62,211 nt of DNA from Sphingobacterium sp. UBA5670 (GTDB lineage Bacteria > Bacteroidota > Bacteroidia > Sphingobacteriales > Sphingobacteriaceae). Both the position numbers and the translations under genes were made by a program. This document shows positions 45,480 through 53,937 of the stretch, piece by piece. The stretch lies in contig NZ_DIIM01000033.1 in assembly GCF_002420705.1 (NCBI RefSeq), positions 1-62,211 of the forward strand, in the 5' to 3' direction. Every line of letters starts with the position of its first letter. Position 1 is the first letter of the stretch. The notes under the pieces were generated by a model that saw only the letters and a list, made by a program, of their open reading frames with translations, made no database searches and was not told where the DNA came from.

Positions 45480-46373
45480 TTATTTTTTTATATAAAATCT
45501 TTCCACGAGCTTTGGGTTTTCTAATTCTTTTATCCTACTATTATGATAATCTTTCATCCAATTATACTTTTCTAATATTCCCTGTAAATTTTTTAAAGTG
45601 TCTTGATTATCCAGTTTTTTTGATTTTAACTTTTTCAATTCTTGTGATTGTAATTCTAAATGATACTCAATAGTCTCCTTATGAACTATTAAAAATTCAT
45701 CTATTGGTATCAATATATTTGGATTTAAGCGGCTTTGTAGGGCGATAGAGATCATATATCCTAGGTAGTCTAAATATAGAATGCCATCCCCATCATCTCC
45801 TAAAGCTGATGGCCAATTATAAATAATTGATGTGATCAGCTGCAATGCTTCAATGAGTTTTGTGTTTTGGCAAATTGACTCACTTAAGATAATTCTCGGG
45901 TAAATAGCTTTTTTCGATTCCAACTGATATGCCTCAATTATTCCAGCACCGACCGCAAAATGGTCTTCAACTACAGAAAATTTATTAGATATTCCACCTC
46001 TAACTAATATGCGTTTTTCCTTCATGCAATTGTAAATATATGTTTGAAGACGCTGTAGAATAATAAATAATGTATTTGCAGAATGAAGAATTCTTAGATT
46101 TTCGTTGATTTCTTCGTTAACTTCTTTTGGGAGATATGTTATAATAAGAGAATCAGAAACAAAGAGGACTTTAATATCATAATATTTGTAGAGGTCAAAG
46201 TCGGATTCCTTATATTTTTTTTTTCTGTCTTCTGAGTCCTGATTATTAAAGATAGTGACATTACTTTTCATGAAATTGATAAAATCTAGCGCTTCGCTTT
46301 CAGAAGTGATTTTCCCGTTGATCTTACCATATCCGAGCATATCGATAAATAAAGTCCATTGTTCCAATTTCAT
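45480..46373 (-). CDS. class III nucleotide-cyclase-like protein, candidate defence signalling enzyme
   Basis: A 297-residue soluble protein. The N-terminus WTLFIDMLGYGKING matches the beta1 metal-binding pattern of class III adenylate/guanylate cyclases (F-x-D-x-x-G, Asp11); VLFVSDSLIITYLP supplies a second Asp74 in the place of the beta2-beta3 turn; ILVRGGISNKFS and FAVGAGIIEAYQLE correspond to the later conserved G-x-G and A-x-x-L-E strand/helix. A coiled-coil tail occupies about 230-290. Cyclase folds of this kind occur in bacterial antiphage systems, Pycsar among them. The gene diverges from the AbiC-type gene. Catalytic activity is inferred. Confidence 0.5.
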   Translation of the reverse strand: MKLEQWTLFIDMLGYGKINGKITSESEALDFINFMKSNVTIFNNQDSEDRKKKYKESDFDLYKYYDIKVLFVSDSLIITYLPKEVNEEINENLRILHSANTLFIILQRLQTYIYNCMKEKRILVRGGISNKFSVVEDHFAVGAGIIEAYQLESKKAIYPRIILSESICQNTKLIEALQLITSIIYNWPSALGDDGDGILYLDYLGYMISIALQSRLNPNILIPIDEFLIVHKETIEYHLELQSQELKKLKSKKLDNQDTLKNLQGILEKYNWMKDYHNSRIKELENPKLVERFYIKK

Positions 46374-46643
46374 TTTAATAATTTTTTATTATTTCTAGTG
46401 TTAAATTAGCTTTGTTATAATATTTTTTAACTAAACAGTTTTTTGAAAATTTTGAAGAAAAGTTCAATAGTAGTTTTTAGTCAAAGTGAATTGAGCAATT
46501 TAAATTGCCATATTTGATCTTATTTAATGGATAATGATTATTTTGCGCTATCATTATTTATTGATAAATATACTACCAGATAGTTAAATTATCAATAAAT
46601 TGTAATATCGGAAAAATATATACTGCTTTTTTAATCTGTTGTA

Positions 46644-47879
46644 ATGAATAATGATAATTATTTCTCTTTATGGTTTTTGGGTACACTAATACCTGTATTA
46701 GGTTTTTTTGTTCTAATTGTGGGAACATATATTTTAACCAAACGCCATTATAAAATTCAGCGAAATAAAAATGAAGCTTCATTTTGGATAGTATTTTTGC
46801 TCATCATTAGTGCTGCTTTAATTATTTTTGCATTTCTAGCCCCTCTAGTTTATACTGGTTCTAACTCTTATAGTTCAATAGTTTATCAAAACACTGGTGT
46901 AATTGGTGATACTATTGGAGGCGTAATGAATCCTTTTATTGGCATTGCTGCAGTGATTGTAACAGGTCTGGCATTTTATGCTCAATATCAGGCTAATGAG
47001 GAAGTAAGAAAACAGTTTTTAAAACAGGAACAAAAATATCTATACGATAAATTTGAAAATAGACTTTTTAAACTTATAGAGAATTACAATCAAACTGTAA
47101 ATCAATTTAAGTGTAATAGTCGAGACTCAAACGAAATTTTCACAGGTAAAGATATATTTTTTGCAATTCATCAAGAATTTAAAGCTACATTAAAAGAAGT
47201 TCAACGATTTAATAAATTAAACCAATTAAAATGTCATGATATTTGTGAAAAGGATTTTGAAAAATCAGAATTATTTTTTTTAGAGTTGAAAATTACCTAT
47301 GTAATTGTATTTTATGGGGTATCGGAACATGGTCAAAAAACTGTTGTTAAAAAATTAAAGCGCCTGTATAGAGAAGAATATTTGAATAAGCTCACAAACT
47401 ATCTAAGTTATAAACCTGAGGGTTTTAATAAAGAAACTGAAATTATTAATGATTGGAAGAATATATGTATAACGACTGTGCAAAATCGATGTATAAAGCA
47501 ATTTATTAGATATAATAATGGTCATCAAAGTAGGCTTGGACATTATTACAGACAATTATATATGATAGTAAAATTTATCGATGATGAAAACGGTCTTAAA
47601 TATTTAGAAAAGTGGGATCATTCTAAATATTTAAGATCCCTATTCTCTAATCATGAGCAAATAATATTTTATCTGAACAGTATTTCGATTTTAGGACATG
47701 ATTGGGAGATTAATAAAAAAGATCAAAATGAGATGTTTGTTACTAAGTACGACCTTATAAAGAATATACCAGATAGCTATAGAGATAAATATTGCGTAAA
47801 TACAATTTATCCTGATATTGAGTACGAGGGGCAGTTGGAAACAAGTGCCAGAAATCAGCTTAATTCAAATTATTGTTAA
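46644..47879 (+). CDS. putative phage abortive-infection membrane protein (AbiC-like)
   Basis: A 411-residue protein with two clear transmembrane helices (about 8-31, 47-70) and a third hydrophobic stretch in GGVMNPFIGIAAVIVTGLAF (about 92-111), followed by a large cytosolic helical domain. Landmarks of the putative AbiC family are the TGVIGDTIGGVMNPFIGIAA membrane-proximal segment, the basic/aromatic LGHYYRQLYMIVKFID, and LRSLFSNHEQIIFYLNSIS. AbiC-type proteins abort phage infection by an undefined mechanism. It is divergent from the cyclase-like gene, sharing a 270-base control region. Confidence 0.8.
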   Translation: MNNDNYFSLWFLGTLIPVLGFFVLIVGTYILTKRHYKIQRNKNEASFWIVFLLIISAALIIFAFLAPLVYTGSNSYSSIVYQNTGVIGDTIGGVMNPFIGIAAVIVTGLAFYAQYQANEEVRKQFLKQEQKYLYDKFENRLFKLIENYNQTVNQFKCNSRDSNEIFTGKDIFFAIHQEFKATLKEVQRFNKLNQLKCHDICEKDFEKSELFFLELKITYVIVFYGVSEHGQKTVVKKLKRLYREEYLNKLTNYLSYKPEGFNKETEIINDWKNICITTVQNRCIKQFIRYNNGHQSRLGHYYRQLYMIVKFIDDENGLKYLEKWDHSKYLRSLFSNHEQIIFYLNSISILGHDWEINKKDQNEMFVTKYDLIKNIPDSYRDKYCVNTIYPDIEYEGQLETSARNQLNSNYC

Positions 47880-47926
47880 GAATAAAAACGAAGATATACA
47901 TTTAGTGTAAGTACCCCAAAGCGGAT

Positions 47927-48748
47927 TTATCCTTCTTCCTGTTCATCCATTTTTCTAATCAAAGCATCACGCAAACTGTCAAGGAATTTTGTTCGATTCA
48001 TTTTTCGGGATTTAAGTTCCATAAACGTATGATAAAAATCTCCTAAATCAATATTAAAAGTTGCTTCAAATGTTTTAGCAATAACTTTTATATCTGTATC
48101 ATCAAAAACTCCCTGTGCATGTAAAGAATAGATTAATTCGGTTAAAGCTGTTTTACTACCCCTCCAGGTTAAATTTGGAAGATCATTCGATTTACCTTTA
48201 GATGAAGTGTTAAGTATTTGGTCGTCAATATAAACTTGTATAAGGTCATTTGCAATAATCTTTGCAGCTTTAAAATCATGAGTAGTTGAGAAGTCGTGAT
48301 CTGCTTCGAAATAAAAAGTGTCTATAGTTAATTTGATGTCATGTTTGTGACGTACAAAGAGTTTATCGTCTATTACAGTATTATTTGTGCGATAATATTT
48401 ATAAAATTCAAGATTGTTATCAAAGTATCTTTTTAATTTTTTCAGTTCGTTTTTAAGATATTTTTTGATTGCTTTTTCTCCGTAAGGCTTTTTTGTCTCT
48501 ATTTTGTAAACGGCATTGTAATAAATTAATTTAGAAACGATTTTTGGTTTTTGATATTTGAAAAACCGTATTTCCTCTTCTATATCTTTAAAACCTCTCT
48601 TAAGTACAAAAGCTTTTAATTCGGCTAGGCAATTAAGTATAATATCAATAGTCATCTCAATTTGATGAATTGAATAGTTGCTATTTATTTCAAGCTCATT
48701 TAAATCTTCTTGGAGTTTATGTGTAATTTCAGGATAAAATTTATTCAT
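47927..48748 (-). CDS. rteC: RteC family regulator of conjugative-transposon excision
   Basis: A 273-residue RteC-family protein with no membrane segment. Family landmarks are the helical N-terminus, FFKYQKPKIVSKLIYYNAVY, LKNELKKLKRYFDNNLEFYK and the C-terminal LTWRGSKTALTELIYSLHAQ with IDLGDFYHTFMELKSRK. In CTnDOT, RteC activates the excision operon. Its presence marks the region as part of a CTnDOT-like integrative conjugative element. It converges on the AbiC-like gene. Confidence 0.9.
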   Translation of the reverse strand: MNKFYPEITHKLQEDLNELEINSNYSIHQIEMTIDIILNCLAELKAFVLKRGFKDIEEEIRFFKYQKPKIVSKLIYYNAVYKIETKKPYGEKAIKKYLKNELKKLKRYFDNNLEFYKYYRTNNTVIDDKLFVRHKHDIKLTIDTFYFEADHDFSTTHDFKAAKIIANDLIQVYIDDQILNTSSKGKSNDLPNLTWRGSKTALTELIYSLHAQGVFDDTDIKVIAKTFEATFNIDLGDFYHTFMELKSRKMNRTKFLDSLRDALIRKMDEQEEG

Positions 48749-48786
48749 TCTTGGTACTAAAGTTTTGCACTTTGCTCGTTGTTAAA

Positions 48787-49710
48787 TCAATTTTTTTCAA
48801 AGGATTGTCTAAATAATAATGGAGACAAATTAGTTTTTGATTTAAAAAATTTACTAAACGATTGCGGATGCTCAAAGCCTAATTCAAAGGCTATTTCACT
48901 GACAGATAAATCAGTAATTGATAGTTTTTCCTTCGCTAATTCAATCATCCTATCTTGAATATGTTGTTGTGTACTACGCCCTGTTAAGTTTTTTAATACA
49001 CCGCTTAAATAACTTGCTGATATATTTAAAGCTGTTGCAATATATTGAACAGTAGGAAATCCTTTAGTTGCTAAATCATCTTTGAAGTAGGCTGTTAATA
49101 CATCTTCAAGTCTTTCCAAGATTTTATGGTTCGATACTTTTCTCGTGATAAACTGACGCTGATAGAAACGTTCTGAATAATTAAGCAAGGTTTCAATTTG
49201 TGAAATGATAATGTCTTGCGTGAATTTGTCTATGTTCGACCTGTATTCTTGTGCTATGTTCTGAACGATTTGATTAATTATTACCTCTTCATCAGCAGAA
49301 AGAAATAAGGCTTCATTAACGACGTATTCAAAAAAATCATACCTCTTAATGCTTTTTGCTAAAGGAGTATTCCAAAGGAAATCAGGGTGGATCAAAAGTA
49401 TCCATCCTGAACGTTCAGCCTCAATATTTTTGTCAGTCTTAATTTTAACGACCTGTTTTGGTGCCATAAATAACATAAGTCCTTCATCAAAATCGTAATG
49501 TTGTTGACCATAAGACATTTTTATAGCAATATCTCTTTTAATTGCAATCGCATAGCCGTCGAAAACAACCCCTAATTCCGCAATTTCGGGTTGAGGTGAA
49601 ATATTGTTATAATCTATGATACTGATCAATGGATGAGCTGGGGGTAATGCCCCCAGCAGTTTATGGAACTCACTGATTGATCTTATAACTTTTGGTTTCC
49701 TATTTTCCAT
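48787..49710 (-). CDS. AraC family transcriptional regulator
   Basis: A 307-residue regulator with an N-terminal cupin-like sensing domain (about 30-120, FDEGLMLFMAPKQVV) and a C-terminal AraC HTH pair (about 205-305) including YIATALNISASYLSGVLKNL and LSVSEIAFELGFEHPQSFSK. It is the last gene of the redox cassette, 22 bp after the aldo/keto reductase, and is its likely regulator. Confidence 0.9.
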   Translation of the reverse strand: MENRKPKVIRSISEFHKLLGALPPAHPLISIIDYNNISPQPEIAELGVVFDGYAIAIKRDIAIKMSYGQQHYDFDEGLMLFMAPKQVVKIKTDKNIEAERSGWILLIHPDFLWNTPLAKSIKRYDFFEYVVNEALFLSADEEVIINQIVQNIAQEYRSNIDKFTQDIIISQIETLLNYSERFYQRQFITRKVSNHKILERLEDVLTAYFKDDLATKGFPTVQYIATALNISASYLSGVLKNLTGRSTQQHIQDRMIELAKEKLSITDLSVSEIAFELGFEHPQSFSKFFKSKTNLSPLLFRQSFEKN

Positions 49711-49732
49711 ATGGGTAAAATAAACTTATAAA

Positions 49733-50716
49733 TTAGTGCTTAAAAAGTCCATTTGGATGAATGTTCAGTGGTGGCATATAACTACTGAAAGCAAGTTCCT
49801 TTGGAATTATTGATTCAATTCTATCTAAATCTTCCTTTGTTAATCTTACATCCAATGCCTTTAATGTATCTTCAAGCTGCACTTCCGTACGCGATCCTAC
49901 AAGTGTTAGTATATCCTCTCCCTGTGCCATTACCCATGCTATAGCCAATTGAGCTAAAGAGATGTCTTTTTCTTTAGCAATCTGTTCTAATGCTTCGGAC
50001 AATGACAGATTACGGCTAAAATTATCTGCAACAGATGCCGGAACCATTTGCTTTATAAATGCCATTTTACGTTCAGCGTTGCTTCCTCCAATGAGTCCGG
50101 AAATAAGCACTCCAAACGCTACGACACCTATTCCCAGCTCTCTTGCAGTTGGCAGCAAATCATTTTCAATATTTCTGTTCATTAATGAATAGCTCATTTC
50201 TACCAAGCTAATGGGATGTGTAGCATGTGCCCTGCGTAAAGTGTCGGCATCTACTTCAGTAACCCCGATTGATTTAATATATCCTTTTTTTACAAGATCT
50301 GACATCACTCCAATGGTTTCTTCTACTGGGATATGGGGACTGATTCGTCCGGGCTCATAAAGATCTATATAATCAAGCCCTAGCCTTTTTAATGAATATA
50401 CCAAATAGTTTTCAATGAATTCGGGTCTGGGGTCTATTCCATACATTCCCCCGTCAGCCTTTAGCAACCCCCCAAATTTTACTGAGACAAAAGCTTCGTC
50501 GCGTTTACGACCAGTGAGTGCCTGTCCTACAATGCTCTCACTTTCTCCCGCTCCGTAAAAATCTCCTGTATTCAAAAAATTGATACCCGAATCGAGTGCT
50601 TTGTGAATTGCTTTAATACCTTCTTCTTTGTTTCCTACCATTCTCATAGTGCCCAGTCCTAATTTTGACAAAGAAGGAAATTCGTTACTGCTATTTGTTA
50701 CTTTTAACTGTTCCAT
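49733..50716 (-). CDS. aldo/keto reductase
   Basis: A 327-residue NADPH-dependent TIM-barrel reductase. Catalytic Asp and Tyr sit in FLNTGDFYGAGESE and Lys in FVSVKFGGL; the usual catalytic His is replaced in YIDLYEPGRISPHIP by Gly. Substitution at that position is common in one branch (the YIDLY-x-P-A/G-R class), so the enzyme may still be active. C-terminal ILTLVGSRTEVQLEDTL binds the cofactor phosphate. Substrate unknown. Its gene is followed by the AraC regulator. Confidence 0.88.
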   Translation of the reverse strand: MEQLKVTNSSNEFPSLSKLGLGTMRMVGNKEEGIKAIHKALDSGINFLNTGDFYGAGESESIVGQALTGRKRDEAFVSVKFGGLLKADGGMYGIDPRPEFIENYLVYSLKRLGLDYIDLYEPGRISPHIPVEETIGVMSDLVKKGYIKSIGVTEVDADTLRRAHATHPISLVEMSYSLMNRNIENDLLPTARELGIGVVAFGVLISGLIGGSNAERKMAFIKQMVPASVADNFSRNLSLSEALEQIAKEKDISLAQLAIAWVMAQGEDILTLVGSRTEVQLEDTLKALDVRLTKEDLDRIESIIPKELAFSSYMPPLNIHPNGLFKH

Positions 50717-50787
50717 TTTAATTGTTTTTTTACTATTTTGTTATTTACACCGACTAATAAATGTCAAAAAAAATTGTTTTTCAAGGT

Positions 50788-51735
50788 CTAATTTTTTTCG
50801 AAGCTCAATACTGTTCTTCCCTTATTTCTTTTACCGCTTTCTAATTCAGTGATTGCATCTATCACATCTGCAAAGGCATTTACATTTCCTACTTTCTGAA
50901 AGATTTTACCTTCACCAGCATACTGTGCTATTTGAGGCAGAAATTTGAGGCCATTAGTAGCAAAAACCATTTTATACTTTCCTGTAAAGAAACCTTTCAG
51001 TATCCGCGAAAAAGTGGGATTAATGTCAATAAATTTCCCATTTCTATTAAGACGTTTAATGGCTTTTCCTACATTGATTTTTCCAGACGTATCAAAAATT
51101 ACATCATACTTTTCTTGACTAACTTCTAAAACATCATCTTTTCCGTAGTCATACACAGTTTTAACACCTGCGGCTTTGACTTCTTCAATTGAAGATCCTC
51201 CACATGTACCGACAACAATTGCTTCTTTTGCTAAAGCCAATTGTACCGCTGCTTGTCCTACTGCTCCAGAGCAACCGTTTATGAGAACTTTGGAACCTTG
51301 CTGAATATTTCCTTTTAAATAAAGTGCAGCCCATGCAGTGGTGTATGGTATAGGCAGACAAGCTCCCTCTTCGTAAGAAATGTTAACTGGCTTTTTTACA
51401 ATTAAATTTCCTTTTGTAATGACCGACTGAGCAAAAGCGCCGGGTCGTTTAAATTCGGTAATTCCGAAAACTTCATCGCCTACCTTTATACCAACTACAT
51501 TTGTACCTATAGCTTCAATTGTTCCAGAAAAGTCGTTTCCTATGCCTTTTGGAAAATGTTTATCCATCATAATTTTTGTATCGCCATTTCTTTGTTTCCA
51601 ATCAAGTGGATTTATGGCCACTGCTTTTATCTTTACCTGAACTTCATCCGGTTTTAAACCAGGTAACTCGTAATCGCCAATGTACATTTGTGAGGCATCA
51701 CCATATTTATCGAACTGTAATCTTTTAACTTTCAT
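50788..51735 (-). CDS. NAD(P)-dependent MDR oxidoreductase (quinone-reductase-like)
   Basis: A 315-residue medium-chain dehydrogenase/reductase. GroES-like domain at about 1-130 (AINPLDWKQRNGDTKIM, GNDFSGTIEAIGTNVVG), Rossmann domain with VLINGCSGAVGQAAVQLALA. It lacks the structural zinc Cys cluster, placing it with zinc-free quinone or enoyl reductases. It lies 71 bp ahead of the aldo/keto reductase gene on the same strand. Confidence 0.9.
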   Translation of the reverse strand: MKVKRLQFDKYGDASQMYIGDYELPGLKPDEVQVKIKAVAINPLDWKQRNGDTKIMMDKHFPKGIGNDFSGTIEAIGTNVVGIKVGDEVFGITEFKRPGAFAQSVITKGNLIVKKPVNISYEEGACLPIPYTTAWAALYLKGNIQQGSKVLINGCSGAVGQAAVQLALAKEAIVVGTCGGSSIEEVKAAGVKTVYDYGKDDVLEVSQEKYDVIFDTSGKINVGKAIKRLNRNGKFIDINPTFSRILKGFFTGKYKMVFATNGLKFLPQIAQYAGEGKIFQKVGNVNAFADVIDAITELESGKRNKGRTVLSFEKN

Positions 51736-51833
51736 GCTTCCTGTTTATTCATGCAAAGTTCAACAATATGCATTTTACAGATATAACTAAATCTACTTTT
51801 ATTGTAGTTAGATATGCGTTTATTGTACAAAGA

Positions 51834-53114
51834 TTACGGTTCTCTCTTACAAAGGGTCACAATTGTTATTTCTGGATTTATGCCTACACGGCCCGGAAAC
51901 ATTGTGTAGCCAAAACCTCTGTTTACATATAAGAACTGATTATTCTCCTTATAAAGACCGGCCCAATATTTATAAAGGTATTTCGCAGGGCTCCATTTAA
52001 TGCCAGGGATTTCTACCCCGAACTGCATGCCATGTGTATGACCAGAAAATGTGAGATCAATATTTGTTTTATCTTTTACTTCCGATTCCCAATGTGTAGG
52101 ATCGTGAGAAAGTAATATTTTAAACGTGTCGTCAGATGAGTTTTGCATCGCTTGTGAGAGGTTTCCATAATTTGCAAAACTGCTTTTACCCCAATTTTCG
52201 ACACCTATTAATTCAATATGTTCATTGTCTTTTTGAAGGTTAACCATTTGGTTTTTCAACAACCGAAAACCCATCCGTTGTTGTCTGCGTTCAAGCTCCA
52301 CCAAATTTTTAGTCTTTTCTTCTTGGGTTTTCCAAGTGGCATAATCTCCATAATCGTGATTACCAAGTATCGAATAAACGCCCATTTTAGCTTTCAACCG
52401 TTTTAAGATATCTTCCCAGCCATTTAGTTCCCATGCATAATTATTAATCAGGTCACCAGTCAGAAATATGATGTCAGCGTTAAGGCTGTTCACCAAATCT
52501 ATTCCTTCTGCAACATCGTCATAGTTATCATAAAAGCTACCAATATGTATGTCTGAAATTTGAACAATTCTCAGACCATCAAAGCTCGAAGGCAAATTGT
52601 CAAATTCTAACGTTTCCTTAACCACTTTAAAATTAAACCGTCCCTTGGTAACCCCATAAAGTAACCATCCTAACTGTATTCCGGCAATCGCCAATCCAAC
52701 GCGAGATATGAATGTAAATCGATCTATCACTTCACCAGATGTCTCATTTTTTTTGGCAGTAATTTTTTTGACTTTGCGAAACCCCAACCAAGCCATATCT
52801 TCCAACAGGTGGAAAAAAATGAAACATAATTTCGGCAACAAATTAATAATCAGTATCGCTATAACAGTAAAAGGTATAAAATAGCTTTTGGAGGTTTGCG
52901 TATAATTGACTACGTCCGAAAACCTAAAAAAGAGAGAAATTGTTAATATTTCCACAGAAATACTCCATACCCAATAAATTACTTTCAGTGTATTGCGGAG
53001 TGTAACATTTGAAATCCTTTTAAGAAGAATTTTCAGTCCTTTAAAAGTATAGACATCAACTAAGATGATTAATGGTATAACGATCAATAGTATTAAAAAG
53101 ACATTTGGAGCCAT
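51834..53114 (-). CDS. membrane-anchored metallophosphoesterase
   Basis: A 426-residue protein with four N-terminal hydrophobic helices (about 4-25, 47-66, 78-103, 137-155) and a calcineurin-like phosphoesterase domain from about 180. All metal motifs are present: ISDIHIG (Asp188), GD at 220-221, GNHDYG at 251-256, SHDP, and GHTHGMQFG. This is the YkuE/YaeI-like class. It is 23 bp after the DUF4249 gene, probably the same operon. Substrate unknown. Confidence 0.9.
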   Translation of the reverse strand: MAPNVFLILLIVIPLIILVDVYTFKGLKILLKRISNVTLRNTLKVIYWVWSISVEILTISLFFRFSDVVNYTQTSKSYFIPFTVIAILIINLLPKLCFIFFHLLEDMAWLGFRKVKKITAKKNETSGEVIDRFTFISRVGLAIAGIQLGWLLYGVTKGRFNFKVVKETLEFDNLPSSFDGLRIVQISDIHIGSFYDNYDDVAEGIDLVNSLNADIIFLTGDLINNYAWELNGWEDILKRLKAKMGVYSILGNHDYGDYATWKTQEEKTKNLVELERRQQRMGFRLLKNQMVNLQKDNEHIELIGVENWGKSSFANYGNLSQAMQNSSDDTFKILLSHDPTHWESEVKDKTNIDLTFSGHTHGMQFGVEIPGIKWSPAKYLYKYWAGLYKENNQFLYVNRGFGYTMFPGRVGINPEITIVTLCKREP

Positions 53115-53137
53115 AAGTATTGCCTTTGAAAGTTAAA

Positions 53138-53932
53138 CTATTGTACTTGTTGTGTTAGGGTTTGCGTAGTGTAGGCAGAAAAAATACCTAAAGCTCTACC
53201 ACCCGTAATATTGTTAGGTGGATTTGATGGTGTAACACCACCATTCGGGCCACCCCCTGAAATCTGTGAAAGTGTATTGAAATAGACATAAGTCTGTGTA
53301 TCTATACATCTCATTTCAAATTCTACTGTATCATTTAAAGCAATATCCGTATCCGGGTTAATTAATGCCCTGGTATTAGTTACTCCATTGCCAATAATAT
53401 CATTATCAACATAGTAAGTATCATCCTTAACACCATTGATAGTCATAATAAAACGATAACTATTGCCTAAAGTAGGAGGATCAGTGTAAACAGGTATTGT
53501 GACATAATTATCGTCTCCATCAGGACCTGACCAAAGCTCAAACTGTAAACTGTCTAACATTACTTTTTGTGGCATAGTAGATGTTGCGAAATAATCAACC
53601 TGATCTATTGAAACATTCAGATTGTAAGTATTACCAGGGATTCCTAAAGTAGTGTTTGTCTGATAAAGCCCAGCTTCTATTTCAGTCAATACATCTATGT
53701 TTCCGTTATTATCTGTAATGGTTACATATGCGCCAGATACAGGTGGGTAACTATTAGGTTCGCTAAAATTTACGCTTTTAGAAATTTTCACATAGTAGGG
53801 GCCTGGTTGATCTGTAATTGCTCCCTCTATCACAATTTGAGGATCTGAATTATTCAGGTCTATATCTATTTCTTTCTCACAGGAAGCTAAAAGGAAAAGA
53901 AAAAGAGGAATGATAGCTAATATTTTTTTCAT
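53138..53932 (-). CDS. DUF4249 family outer-membrane lipoprotein
   Basis: A 264-residue lipoprotein; lipobox Cys18 in LFLFLLASCEKEIDIDLNN. The mature protein has the DUF4249 pattern: VIEGAITDQPGPYYVKISKS, then beta strands with YFATSTMPQKVMLDSLQFEL. DUF4249 genes are standard partners of TonB receptors in Bacteroidota, and this one follows the receptor gene by 5 bp. Ligand unknown. Confidence 0.88.
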   Translation of the reverse strand: MKKILAIIPLFLFLLASCEKEIDIDLNNSDPQIVIEGAITDQPGPYYVKISKSVNFSEPNSYPPVSGAYVTITDNNGNIDVLTEIEAGLYQTNTTLGIPGNTYNLNVSIDQVDYFATSTMPQKVMLDSLQFELWSGPDGDDNYVTIPVYTDPPTLGNSYRFIMTINGVKDDTYYVDNDIIGNGVTNTRALINPDTDIALNDTVEFEMRCIDTQTYVYFNTLSQISGGGPNGGVTPSNPPNNITGGRALGIFSAYTTQTLTQQVQ

Positions 53933-53937
53933 TATGA

